From JBBIOU01 sp037443205 (GTDB lineage Bacteria; Bacteroidota; Bacteroidia; Flavobacteriales_D; UBA2798), in contig JBBIOU010000026.1 of the NCBI GenBank assembly GCA_037443205.1, forward strand, positions 1 to 48,303: a DNA stretch of 48,303 bases. The letters are read 5' to 3'. The notes beneath the pieces are model-generated. The model searched no databases and had not been told where the DNA came from. It saw only the letters and a list, made by a program, of their open reading frames with translations. This document shows, in pieces, positions 16,202-24,326 of this stretch (positions are counted from its first letter, which is position 1; every line of letters starts with the position of its first letter). Position numbers and translations under genes: made by a program.

Positions 16202-16213
16202 GCCCAAAATTTT

Positions 16214-16244
16214 CATCAGCCACCGAATTTTTCGTAGGTTGATG
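16214..16244 (+). terminator. hairpin after pyrB
   Basis: CATCAGCC (16214-16221) pairs with GGTTGATG (16237-16244) with one G-T wobble; inside it CGAA/TTCG closes a TTT loop. There is no T-run behind it, so it is a possible terminator or RNA-stabilising 3' end rather than a textbook terminator. Confidence 0.45.
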
Positions 16245-16359
16245 CAAACCAACACGCATCTGGGCGGCATTAGGTTTAACCCTGTTTTAAGTTTTGTTAG
16301 AATTTCTTATCTAATAAAAATAGAAATATGTCAAGAAATTTCTTACAAAATATTAAACC

Positions 16360-16373
16360 CCCGGCTTGCCGGG
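16360..16373. repeat. short GC hairpin in the pyrB-STAS gap
   Basis: CCCGG CTTG CCGGG, a perfect 5-bp stem followed by AAAAA; read on the - strand it has a T-run and could end transcription from the right. The remaining ~300-bp gap (16202-16501) also holds the pyrB hairpin and the STAS promoter, and I see no gene in it. Confidence 0.45.
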
Positions 16374-16476
16374 AAAAAGTCTGATTACTTTTTTAGGTTA
16401 AGTTTATCCCGCTTTATGTATTAGTAGCATAAAGCTGAATTTGGGTTTGTATTTACTTACGTATAAAGAAAAATTG

Positions 16477-16484
16477 TATATTTG
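16477..16484 (+). promoter_or_regulatory. -7 promoter box of the STAS gene
   Basis: TATATTTG is an exact TAnnTTTG, 17 bp before the ATG at 16502. A clear -33 TTG at the usual distance is missing, so the promoter is probably weak or regulated. Confidence 0.5.
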
Positions 16485-16501
16485 AACCAAATAGTAATAA
16501 C

Positions 16502-16879
16502 ATGAATTTTGAAGTAAGCAAGCACGATAAATATGTTTTAGTAAAAAGCAAAGTAGAAAAACTGGATACTAACTATGCTCCGGAATTAAAATCAATTTTT
16601 GTTTATCAAAATAAAGAAGGCGATAAAAACATCATTATGGATTTATCGGCTACCCGCTATTGCGATTCTTCAGGATTAAGTGCATTATTGGTAGCCAACA
16701 GACTGTGTAAAAGTTCTAATGGCACATTTGTACTTACCGGTTTACAAGAATCTGTAGGCAAACTGATTACTATATCGCAACTGCATACCGTTCTTACCAT
16801 CGTTCCTACGCTAAATGAAGCCATAGAATTTATTCAAATGGAAGAATTAGAACGGGATATGGACAAAGAAGAAGAGTAA
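16502..16879 (+). CDS. STAS-domain protein (anti-anti-sigma factor type)
   Basis: 125 residues forming one STAS domain, as in SpoIIAA/RsbV proteins that bind anti-sigma kinases and are switched off by phosphorylation. The key loop reads MDLSATRYCDSSGLSALL; Ser57 (second Ser of D-S-S-G) is the expected phosphorylation site. The C-terminus is acidic (MEELERDMDKEEE), an unusual tail of unknown role. No anti-sigma kinase or sigma gene lies nearby, so the partner must be elsewhere. Single-gene unit with its own promoter. Confidence 0.88.
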   Translation: MNFEVSKHDKYVLVKSKVEKLDTNYAPELKSIFVYQNKEGDKNIIMDLSATRYCDSSGLSALLVANRLCKSSNGTFVLTGLQESVGKLITISQLHTVLTIVPTLNEAIEFIQMEELERDMDKEEE

Positions 16880-16885
16880 AACTGC

Positions 16886-17137
16886 TTAGAGTCCTAAATC
16901 TTTTTTCGGGTCAAAATCTTTGGTATAAAAGTCAAGAGTTTGTTTGTTCTTCATTAATTCTATCCACACCACCTGTTCCAATCCTATGCGCATCCACATT
17001 TCAACATAACTGCCCTGCAAAGTAAATAAATGCACATGAAACCCTTCGTAAATACGAGAAGCCACAAACTCACCTTCTTGTTTGAGTAAATTGTACCTGT
17101 CGGCAAGTTTAAGTTTATTAAATTCTCTTTCTGTCAT
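16886..17137 (-). CDS. conserved small protein of unknown function, 83 aa
   Basis: A soluble 83-residue protein (MTEREFNKLKLADRYNLL...) with a helical N-terminus and a strand-rich middle (HVHLFTLQGSYVEMW). It has no signal peptide, membrane segment or motif I can name. Converges with the STAS gene (6 bp between stops), and its start is 6 bp from the start of the divergent symporter gene, so each promoter must lie inside the other gene's coding region. The intact compact frame and these tight boundaries support a real gene. Confidence 0.6.
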   Translation of the reverse strand: MTEREFNKLKLADRYNLLKQEGEFVASRIYEGFHVHLFTLQGSYVEMWMRIGLEQVVWIELMKNKQTLDFYTKDFDPKKDLGL

Positions 17138-17143
17138 TTATCG

Positions 17144-18562
17144 TTGTTCCAAATTAAAATAATTTTACAACATTTGCCTGTGCTTTTAACATTTGTTATT
17201 CTCTATTTGTTATTAACATTGGCGGCAGGTTTTTTTGCCTCGCGCTATGTAAAAACATCTTCCGATTTTGTACAGGCAGGCCGCAGGCTTCACCCGGCCA
17301 TGAATGCTGCTGCACTGTTTGCATTGTGGTTTGGCTCAGAAACAATTTTTGGAGCATCATCCGAATTTGTAAAACATGGCTTGTCGGGGGTGATAGAAGA
17401 CCCCTTTGGAGGTGTGTTATGTTTGATATTATTTGCAGCATTTTTTGCCAAAAAACTTTACAACCTGAATTTGGTTACCATTGGCGATTTGTTTAGGAAC
17501 GCTTATGGGCAAAAAGTAGAATTGATAGCCGGACTGTTTATGTTAATAACCTTTTTTGGTTATGTAGCCGCACAAATGGTAGCGCTATCTATCATTCTGA
17601 ATGCCCTGATACCGGCATTGGGCATGACAAACGGCATAATTATTTGCTCCATTATAGTTACGGCATACACCTTTGTGGGCGGGATGTGGGCGGTATCAAT
17701 AACCGATTTTATACAAAGTATATTTATTGTGGCCGGACTAATTATGCTCTGTCTGTTTTTAATTGAACAAGCCGGTGGCATAACTCCCATCTTAGCTGCC
17801 GCTCCCGAAGGATTTTATAATTTTTTACCCCCGGCCAACGCTACAGACATTACCAACTGGATAGCAGCATGGCTTACACTGGGTTTAGGCTCTATCCCTT
17901 CTCAGGACATTTTTCAGCGGGTAAACTCGGCCCGCAGCGCCAAAGCAGCCGTTTATTCTACCTATCTGGGGGCATTGCTCTATCTGTTATTTGCATTATT
18001 ACCCTTATTTATTGCCTTGGCAGCCCATAAACTTTATCCCGAATCTAAATTTGAAGACGATGCTCAAAGCGTTATCCCTATACTGGTTTTAAACCATACA
18101 CCACTATTTGTTCAGGTTTTATTTTTCGGTTCTTTACTATCGGCCATTATGAGTACTTGCAGCGGAGCCTTGCTTGCCCCTGCCAGTATTTTATCCGAAA
18201 ATATAATAAAGCCACTTATGAAAAACAGTAAACAGGACAAACAGTTTCTTTGGATTTTAAGACTGTCTGTTATACTGATTTCTATCGTATCCTTATGTAT
18301 TGCAATAAACCAAGGCAATATTTTTGACCTGGTAGCCCAAAGCTCTATTTTAGGTATCGTATCGCTGTTGACACCTATGATTGCTGCACTATTTTTTAAT
18401 TCAACACATAAAGTAGGCGCTATATTAAGTATGTTTTTGGGTATGGGTGCATATATCTTATTCGAATATTATTATCCTTTAAAAATTGCATCTTTTGTCC
18501 CCGCATTGGGCATAAGTATTTTAGCTATGCTATCGGTATATTTTTATCCCGTAAAAAAATAA
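17144..18562 (+). CDS. sodium:solute symporter (SSS family)
   Basis: Inner-membrane transporter of the LeuT-fold SSS family, which takes up a solute with sodium. 472 residues with about thirteen hydrophobic segments. Family features include GRRLHPAMNAAALFALWFGS near residues 46-65, TAYTFVGGMWAVSITDFIQ near 170-188, and the GLGSIPSQDIFQRVNSARSA stretch at about 249-268, which resembles the family's sodium-binding region. I cannot read the substrate. The start is a TTG, because no ATG or GTG lies suitably upstream; initiation slightly downstream is possible. Divergent from the 83-aa gene with a 6-bp gap. Confidence 0.88.
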   Translation: MFQIKIILQHLPVLLTFVILYLLLTLAAGFFASRYVKTSSDFVQAGRRLHPAMNAAALFALWFGSETIFGASSEFVKHGLSGVIEDPFGGVLCLILFAAFFAKKLYNLNLVTIGDLFRNAYGQKVELIAGLFMLITFFGYVAAQMVALSIILNALIPALGMTNGIIICSIIVTAYTFVGGMWAVSITDFIQSIFIVAGLIMLCLFLIEQAGGITPILAAAPEGFYNFLPPANATDITNWIAAWLTLGLGSIPSQDIFQRVNSARSAKAAVYSTYLGALLYLLFALLPLFIALAAHKLYPESKFEDDAQSVIPILVLNHTPLFVQVLFFGSLLSAIMSTCSGALLAPASILSENIIKPLMKNSKQDKQFLWILRLSVILISIVSLCIAINQGNIFDLVAQSSILGIVSLLTPMIAALFFNSTHKVGAILSMFLGMGAYILFEYYYPLKIASFVPALGISILAMLSVYFYPVKK

Positions 18563-18723
18563 TTATTAAAAATTTAGGTTGGTTTTATAACATTTTTTAA
18601 ATATTTTAACGGTTGTTTGAAATACTAACTTATATCTATTAAAAAATCAGTAAATAATTATATTTTAAAGGCAACTTAATATACTTATTTTTTCGTTATG
18701 TAATAAATTATAAAAGCCATCTT

Positions 18724-19092
18724 ATGTTTAAGAAAGTACTATTTGCGCTACTGCCTATCTGTTTCATTTTTAATATATCTGTAGCACAAGAAAAAAACAT
18801 GCAAAAAATTACTCCCCAATCAAAAACAAGCAATACTTCGGTAAATAAAGCTGAGCAAAAATACTCAGCCTCACAGCAAGAAAAACAAAATTGCTACACG
18901 GTTTCAATTCAGGATATTCATCCTGATAGTTCAAATAAACCCCACAGCAATGCCGGAAACATATATGCTGAAAACAAAAACGTAATGACCGAACAAGATT
19001 ATAACAATTTAATATCAGCGTTAGAAACCAAATTAAATCACATCAAAAAAAATAAATCTGAATACAAAAAAGCCAAAAAAGCGGTTGGATAA
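18724..19092 (+). CDS. small secreted protein, probably frameshifted at an A-run
   Basis: 122 residues: signal peptide (KKVLFALLPICFIFNISVAQ) and a polar, Lys/Gln/Ser-rich body ending in a coiled-coil-like stretch (NNLISALETKLNHIKKNKSEY). The frame ends at 19090-19092 just after six A (19075-19080). One more A would extend the protein by about 26 residues (SGWIKNTEAEITRLKTEKNS...) to a stop at 19167-19169. That stop would overlap the ATG of the next gene, a natural coupled layout, so the short form is probably a frameshift product. No family recognised; nearby T9SS genes suggest a cell-envelope role. Confidence 0.6.
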   Translation: MFKKVLFALLPICFIFNISVAQEKNMQKITPQSKTSNTSVNKAEQKYSASQQEKQNCYTVSIQDIHPDSSNKPHSNAGNIYAENKNVMTEQDYNNLISALETKLNHIKKNKSEYKKAKKAVG

Positions 19093-19165
19093 AAAATACT
19101 GAAGCAGAAATAACCCGTTTGAAAACTGAAAAAAACTCTATTTATCCTAATAACAATTTAAGCAA

Positions 19166-19411
19166 ATGAAAACTAATTACCTTGCATTTGTATCAATTAT
19201 TTTTTTAATTTTTATACACTCAAATAGCCATGGGCAAACAACCTGTGCCGGAGCAGCACCTTTTTGTACATCTACCGGGGTTACATTTCCTGCCGGGGTT
19301 AATAACGGTACTGCTCCTGCGGGACCAAATTATGGTTGCTTAGGTAGCCAACTCGTGTGGCGGGCCACCCATTGTTATGAATCCACCTTTTGCCACCAGC
19401 ATACCTTATAA
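19166..19411 (+). pseudogene. detached N-terminus of the large T9SS cargo protein
   Basis: Begins with a signal peptide (YLAFVSIIFLIFIHSNSHGQ) and the TTCAGAAPFCTSTGVTFPAG...PNYGCLGSQ motif that opens many large Bacteroidota T9SS proteins. After GCLGSQ (about 19352) the frame leaves the pattern and stops at 19411. The continuing protein lies in another frame, with coding homology visible from about 19344 (ANSCGGPP...). A segment normally found between these parts appears lost. Confidence 0.7.
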
Positions 19412-22025
19412 TTTTAATAATCTCCCTGCCAATGGTTCGCCCTGCAGTGTTACGGCCACATTTTCTGCCGATCCTACTTGTACATTTACTGCCAATTACA
19501 ATGCTCCTCCCGCATGTGCCGGATGTATAATCAACAACCTGGTAGCTAATATTTCGGCTCCTGACTGTAACAATAACACCTACAGTGTAAGCGGTCAAGT
19601 AGATTTTACCAGTCCTCCCGCATCAGGAACTATGACTGTTTCGACCACTTGCGGTGGCAGTCAGGTATTTAACGCTCCTTTTGTAAGTCCATTGAATTTC
19701 ACAATAAATGGTTTAGCCGCCAATGGCAACAACTGCACTGTAAATGTTAGCTTTTCTGCCAATCCGGCTTGTTCACAAAGTTTAAACTATACTGCTCCGG
19801 TTTGTAATTGCTTTATGAACTCCATCAACATAAATATCAGCGCCTGTAACCCTAATAATAACACTTACGACATCACCGGAAATGTTGGATTTACCTCTCC
19901 ACCGGCAAGCGGACAACTCATCATTCAAAATTGCAATGGGCAGCAGGCTGTTTTCAATCCACCATTTGTTAGCCCAATAAACTTTACCATTAGCGGAAAT
20001 ACAGCCAACGGTGCGCCCAATTGCTCGGTAACAGCCTATTTTACCGCCAATCCTGCCTGTACCATAACCAGCCCTACCTTTACACAACCCGCAAGCTGCG
20101 GTTGTACGGTAAATGCAGGTACATATACAGCTAATATTACCGGAAATTCTCAAAACAACTATGTATTATGCGCTAACGATCAAATAACCATAAACAGTAA
20201 CGGAGATCAAATTTATCCTCCGGATGTAAACGATCCGGTTATAGGATATAACCCCGGATTGTGGTATATGATTTTCAGTTGCCCGCCAAACCCGCTTTTA
20301 GAGCCAAATACCGATCCTTGTTTTGTAGGTTCAGTAATACCATCTGCTAATATGTCTGATATAAACGATGCGGCATTGTATTTTAATTCTTTTCCTCCCG
20401 GAACTTTTACAAATAATACCGTATATTTTGTACCAATTACCATGTATGATGTTACACAGGGTTATTATAGTGTAACTAATTATATTGGTAGCTGTTATGA
20501 TTACGGTCATGTATTTGCCGTGCAATATTTACCGGCTATTGTAGCTAATGGAGTAGAATTTTGTCAAACAGGCGCAGTTACGGTAACTGTTTCGGGTGGG
20601 CTACCTGCTCTGTCGGGCGGTAATTTTACAGCCAGCAATCTACAGCCGGCTAATGCCCAATTTGTTAATAATACCTGTGGAAATAATCAAACAATCACCA
20701 TAAATGGCTTGCAAAACGGGCAGATGTATTCATTTACCATTACCGATGGTAATGGCTGTTCTTATAACTTTAGCGGTGGCCCCTTTGTTGGTCCGGTTAC
20801 AGCAAATCTTACTCCGGCAGGTCCGTTTTGTATCAATGACCCGAATGTTAATTTAACAGCCTCAATTGCCGGTGGCACTTGGAGCGGCACCGGTATTATC
20901 AATGCTATAAACGGAACCTTTTCTCCTGCAAATGCCGGGGTAGGCACCCATACAATAACTTACACCCCTCCCGGATGTGCCAACCCATCAACAATGAACA
21001 TTACTGTTACTGCCATACTGCCATCTACCATTACACCTGCCGGTCCATTCTGCGAAAACGACCCTGCTGTTCAACTGCAAGGTGCAACACCCGGTGGCAC
21101 ATGGTCCGGTCAAGGCATTACCGATCCTAACAACGGGACTTTTTCTCCTGCTGCAGCCGGCCCGGGCGTACACCAAATTACATACACTATTACCGGCTCA
21201 TGCGGCAGCAACTCGCAAACTAACATTACCGTAAATCCATTGCCGCAAATAGCTTTTGCAGGCGATAATCTTTCAGGATGTGCACCATTAACGGTAAATT
21301 TTACGAATAATACCATTCCACAAGGCACAAACTGCACCTGGGCAATAAGCGGTATAAACAATAATATCAGTAATGATTGTAACGGTTTTAGCTACGTATT
21401 CCAAAATCCGGGATGTTATGATGTTTCCTTGCAGGTTACCGCGCAAGGATGCACATCATCACAAACATTAAGCAACTATATATGTGTATTTGCCAATCCC
21501 GTAGCCGATTTTACATTTAGCCCAACCAATGCTACCGTACTTAATCCTTTGATACATTTTACCAACCAATCGCAAGGCGCTGACAGTTATTTTTGGGATT
21601 TTGCCGGTTTGGGCAATTCTACGCAAACGCATCCGAGTTTTACGTTCCCCGATCAGGAGCAAACACATGTGATTTGTTTAACTGCCTCTACCGTTAACGG
21701 CTGTATTGATGATGTGTGCCATAATGTTATAATTTACGATGAATTTTTACTTTATGTACCCAACTCTTTTACTCCAACCGGAGACGGTATTAACGATATT
21801 TTCTTACCCATAATCAGCGGTCACGACCCTAATAATTACGAATTAATGATATTTAACCGCTGGGGTGAGCTTATTTTCCAAACCAATATGAGTAGCAAAG
21901 GTTGGGATGGAACACACAAAGGCATAATGGCAAAAGAAGATGTGTATGTATGGAAAATTAAAGCCCGCAAAAAATCCAACAACGAGAAAAAAGAATTTAC
22001 CGGGCATGTAACCCTGCTCAAATAA
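19377..22025 (+). CDS. T9SS type B sorting domain protein (large surface protein body)
   Basis: 882 residues in one frame from Met19377, but without a signal peptide, which sits in another frame at 19166. It contains three related ~95-residue repeats (VDFTSPPASGTMTV...PPF or APFVSPLNFTI...CSV/CTV...ANPAC), then repeated AGPFC.NDP..L......GGTWSG.GI modules at about 480-610, and PKD-like beta-sandwich domains at ~620-780. The last ~90 residues (YVPNSFTPTGDGINDIF, FNRWGELIFQ, GWDGTHKG, DVYVWKI) are the gliding-motility-type C-terminal domain, i.e. the T9SS type B signal. A surface adhesin or motility-type protein if the frame were whole. Directly upstream of porE. Confidence 0.82.
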   Translation: MNPPFATSIPYNFNNLPANGSPCSVTATFSADPTCTFTANYNAPPACAGCIINNLVANISAPDCNNNTYSVSGQVDFTSPPASGTMTVSTTCGGSQVFNAPFVSPLNFTINGLAANGNNCTVNVSFSANPACSQSLNYTAPVCNCFMNSININISACNPNNNTYDITGNVGFTSPPASGQLIIQNCNGQQAVFNPPFVSPINFTISGNTANGAPNCSVTAYFTANPACTITSPTFTQPASCGCTVNAGTYTANITGNSQNNYVLCANDQITINSNGDQIYPPDVNDPVIGYNPGLWYMIFSCPPNPLLEPNTDPCFVGSVIPSANMSDINDAALYFNSFPPGTFTNNTVYFVPITMYDVTQGYYSVTNYIGSCYDYGHVFAVQYLPAIVANGVEFCQTGAVTVTVSGGLPALSGGNFTASNLQPANAQFVNNTCGNNQTITINGLQNGQMYSFTITDGNGCSYNFSGGPFVGPVTANLTPAGPFCINDPNVNLTASIAGGTWSGTGIINAINGTFSPANAGVGTHTITYTPPGCANPSTMNITVTAILPSTITPAGPFCENDPAVQLQGATPGGTWSGQGITDPNNGTFSPAAAGPGVHQITYTITGSCGSNSQTNITVNPLPQIAFAGDNLSGCAPLTVNFTNNTIPQGTNCTWAISGINNNISNDCNGFSYVFQNPGCYDVSLQVTAQGCTSSQTLSNYICVFANPVADFTFSPTNATVLNPLIHFTNQSQGADSYFWDFAGLGNSTQTHPSFTFPDQEQTHVICLTASTVNGCIDDVCHNVIIYDEFLLYVPNSFTPTGDGINDIFLPIISGHDPNNYELMIFNRWGELIFQTNMSSKGWDGTHKGIMAKEDVYVWKIKARKKSNNEKKEFTGHVTLLK

Positions 22026-22153
22026 GTATTTTATCTGTAAAATAAATTATTAACAAATCAACCTTTTGTGAAATAATTAAAATTTCTGCATTAAGAAAAC
22101 AAATTATTGTTTACATTCGCAAAAGTTAAACCAGTTAAAACCTTAACAATTAT

Positions 22154-24250
22154 ATGAAATTGTTTAGAAAAATAGCGCTTTTTACCCTGTTGGCGCATAC
22201 TTCATTAGCATTTGGACAAAAAAGCGCAGCAAAAGATGCTGAAGCAGCATTCAGAAACGAGCAATATTTTACTGCTAAAGACTTGTTTTATAAAGCTGCA
22301 CAGGAAGAAAAAAAGAACATGAATAAAAAAGGTTACTACTATTTCATGTCGGGCGAATGTTGCCGATTTATTTTAGATCCAAAATCGGCCGAAGAAAGAT
22401 ACAAAGCAGCCATTGAAGCAAAATACAGCAACCCCGAAGTATATCTTCGTTTGGCTGAAATGCAAAAAGAACAGGAAAATTATAAAGAAGCCGAAAAAAA
22501 CTTTCGAACATATAAGGAAAAAGGCGGAGATGCCAGAGGCGAAAAAGGCGAACAATCCTGTAAACTTGCCCAGGAATTAATAAAAAATAAAACCCGACAC
22601 ATTATAGAAAATGAGCAAATATTAAACACTCAATACTACGACTTCTCTCCGGTAATAAGTTCTAAAAAAGGGGATGAAATGATATTCAGTTCTTCGCGCC
22701 CCGGTGGCTTAGGTACCAAAACAGACGAAAGAACCGGACAAACCTATACCGACCTGTGGGTAACCAACAAAGATAAAAAAGGCAAATGGCTCGAACCCAC
22801 CTCACTTCCTCAAGGTATAAACTCGGATGTAAATGAAGGTGCTGCCGTGTTTGACAGCAGATACGAAATGATGTATTACACTTCTTGTCCGCTTGTTAAA
22901 AAGAAAAAACTAGGCTGCGATATATATTATGTAGAAAGAAAATCCGGTCGTTGGGGTACTGCCGTAAAAATGAATTTAAAAGATCACGATTCTATATCTG
23001 TAGGTCATCCGGCTTTGACCAATGACGATTTAACTCTTATTTTCGCCTCTGATATGCCGGGTGGTTTAGGAGGTAAAGATTTATGGAAAGTATCATACGA
23101 CAAAAAAAATAAAACATGGGGCACCCCCGAAAACTTAGGCCCTGCTATTAATACCCCCGGAGACGAAATGTTTCCCTACATTCATTCGGACGGAAGTTTA
23201 TATTTTTCATCAGACGGGCACTTAGGATTGGGTGGATTAGACATGTTCAGAGCTACAGTTGTAGGCAATGAAAAAAAATGGGAAAACCCTAAAAATTTAG
23301 GTTATCCCATGAACTCGGCTCAACACGACTTTGGTATTATTTTTACGGCTAAAGATGCCGGATATTTTACATCCAACCGCACCGGTAGCAAAGGACAAGA
23401 TGACATCTATTCGTTTATGCTGCCACCGCTATTATTTAAACTAAATGTTACCGTTCTGAATGCTAAAACCAACGAACCATTTCCTGACATTAATATTCGT
23501 TTAACCGGCAACGATAACAGCGATGTTACTTTAAAAACCGATGCTAATGGAAAAGTTATTTTTGAAGTTACTCCCGATCAAAAAAGATATATTAACGAAA
23601 ATACTTCCTATAAAGTAGAAGCTATTGCTACCAAAGATATGATAAAAGTGGGAGACTTAACAGCACAATTTACAACCGTTGGTGAAGAAAAATCAAAAGA
23701 ATGGAATTATGTATTTAAAATAAAACCGGTTGAAAAAGGCCCCTTGTGTTTACCTATCATAGTATATGCCTACGACCGATGGGAGCTTATGGTTGACCCC
23801 ACCGGAACATTAAAAGGAAATGATTTTAAACGACCTTTAAATTCTGAAGATTCATTGTTGTATTTGTATGACTTATTAGTAGAAAATCCAACCTTTGTTA
23901 TACAATTACGTGCACACACTGACACACGCGGAAGCGATACCTATAACCAAAAACTATCTCAAAAAAGAGCCGAATCGGTTGTAAATTTCCTGGCTAGCAA
24001 AGGGATTAGTAAAGACCGGATGGTTCCTATAGGAATGGGTAAACGCGAACCCATCATTAAAGATGCCGAAATAAAAGCCATGAAGACTAAAGAAGAGCAA
24101 GAAGCCGCACACCAGGTAAACCGTAGAACTGACTTTAAAATATTAAGTACCGACTACGTTTTAAAAGACAGTGAGAAAAATTTAAAACCTACCGGCTTGC
24201 AATGGATAAAAGACATGCTGGAAAACGGTTGCGACAGAGGAAAAAAATAA
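22154..24250 (+). CDS. porE: PorE-like T9SS component (TPR, propeller, CRD, OmpA)
   Basis: 698 residues matching the PorE domain order: signal peptide (1-21), TPR-like helices (~30-150), a PD40-type propeller with SPVISSKKGDEMIFSSSRPGG and YFTSNRTGSKGQDDIYSF blades (~165-430), a carboxypeptidase-regulatory-like module (~435-500), and an OmpA C-terminal domain (LRAHTDTRGSDTYNQKLSQKRA, ~585-605) that binds peptidoglycan. PorE is thought to tie the T9SS trans-envelope complex to the cell wall. The N-terminus lacks a lipobox Cys. Ends in a strong terminator. Other OmpA-propeller proteins share this layout, so the exact orthology is inferred. Confidence 0.82.
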   Translation: MKLFRKIALFTLLAHTSLAFGQKSAAKDAEAAFRNEQYFTAKDLFYKAAQEEKKNMNKKGYYYFMSGECCRFILDPKSAEERYKAAIEAKYSNPEVYLRLAEMQKEQENYKEAEKNFRTYKEKGGDARGEKGEQSCKLAQELIKNKTRHIIENEQILNTQYYDFSPVISSKKGDEMIFSSSRPGGLGTKTDERTGQTYTDLWVTNKDKKGKWLEPTSLPQGINSDVNEGAAVFDSRYEMMYYTSCPLVKKKKLGCDIYYVERKSGRWGTAVKMNLKDHDSISVGHPALTNDDLTLIFASDMPGGLGGKDLWKVSYDKKNKTWGTPENLGPAINTPGDEMFPYIHSDGSLYFSSDGHLGLGGLDMFRATVVGNEKKWENPKNLGYPMNSAQHDFGIIFTAKDAGYFTSNRTGSKGQDDIYSFMLPPLLFKLNVTVLNAKTNEPFPDINIRLTGNDNSDVTLKTDANGKVIFEVTPDQKRYINENTSYKVEAIATKDMIKVGDLTAQFTTVGEEKSKEWNYVFKIKPVEKGPLCLPIIVYAYDRWELMVDPTGTLKGNDFKRPLNSEDSLLYLYDLLVENPTFVIQLRAHTDTRGSDTYNQKLSQKRAESVVNFLASKGISKDRMVPIGMGKREPIIKDAEIKAMKTKEEQEAAHQVNRRTDFKILSTDYVLKDSEKNLKPTGLQWIKDMLENGCDRGKK

Positions 24251-24268
24251 AAATTGACCCCTATTATG

Positions 24269-24308
24269 CAAAGCCACTTCTGTTTAAAGGAGTGGCTTTG
24301 TAGTTTTT
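24269..24308 (+). terminator. terminator after porE
   Basis: CAAAGCCACTTC pairs with GGAGTGGCTTTG (one G-T wobble), loop TGTTTAAA, followed by TAGTTTTTTG. Rho-independent style, and it isolates porE from purM. Confidence 0.8.
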
Positions 24309-24326
24309 TGTACTTTTACCATCCAA

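Noticed and set aside
19075..19081. Programmed -1 ribosomal frameshifting at the A-run
   Set aside because: The zero-frame reading is C AAA AAA G, so the P-site tRNA would mispair after slipping, and I see no obvious stimulatory stem. Mutation or transcriptional slippage fits better.
22027..22044. TATTTTA/TAAAATA hairpin after the type B cargo gene as a terminator
   Set aside because: The stem is made of A-T pairs only and has no T-run of note; too weak to call.
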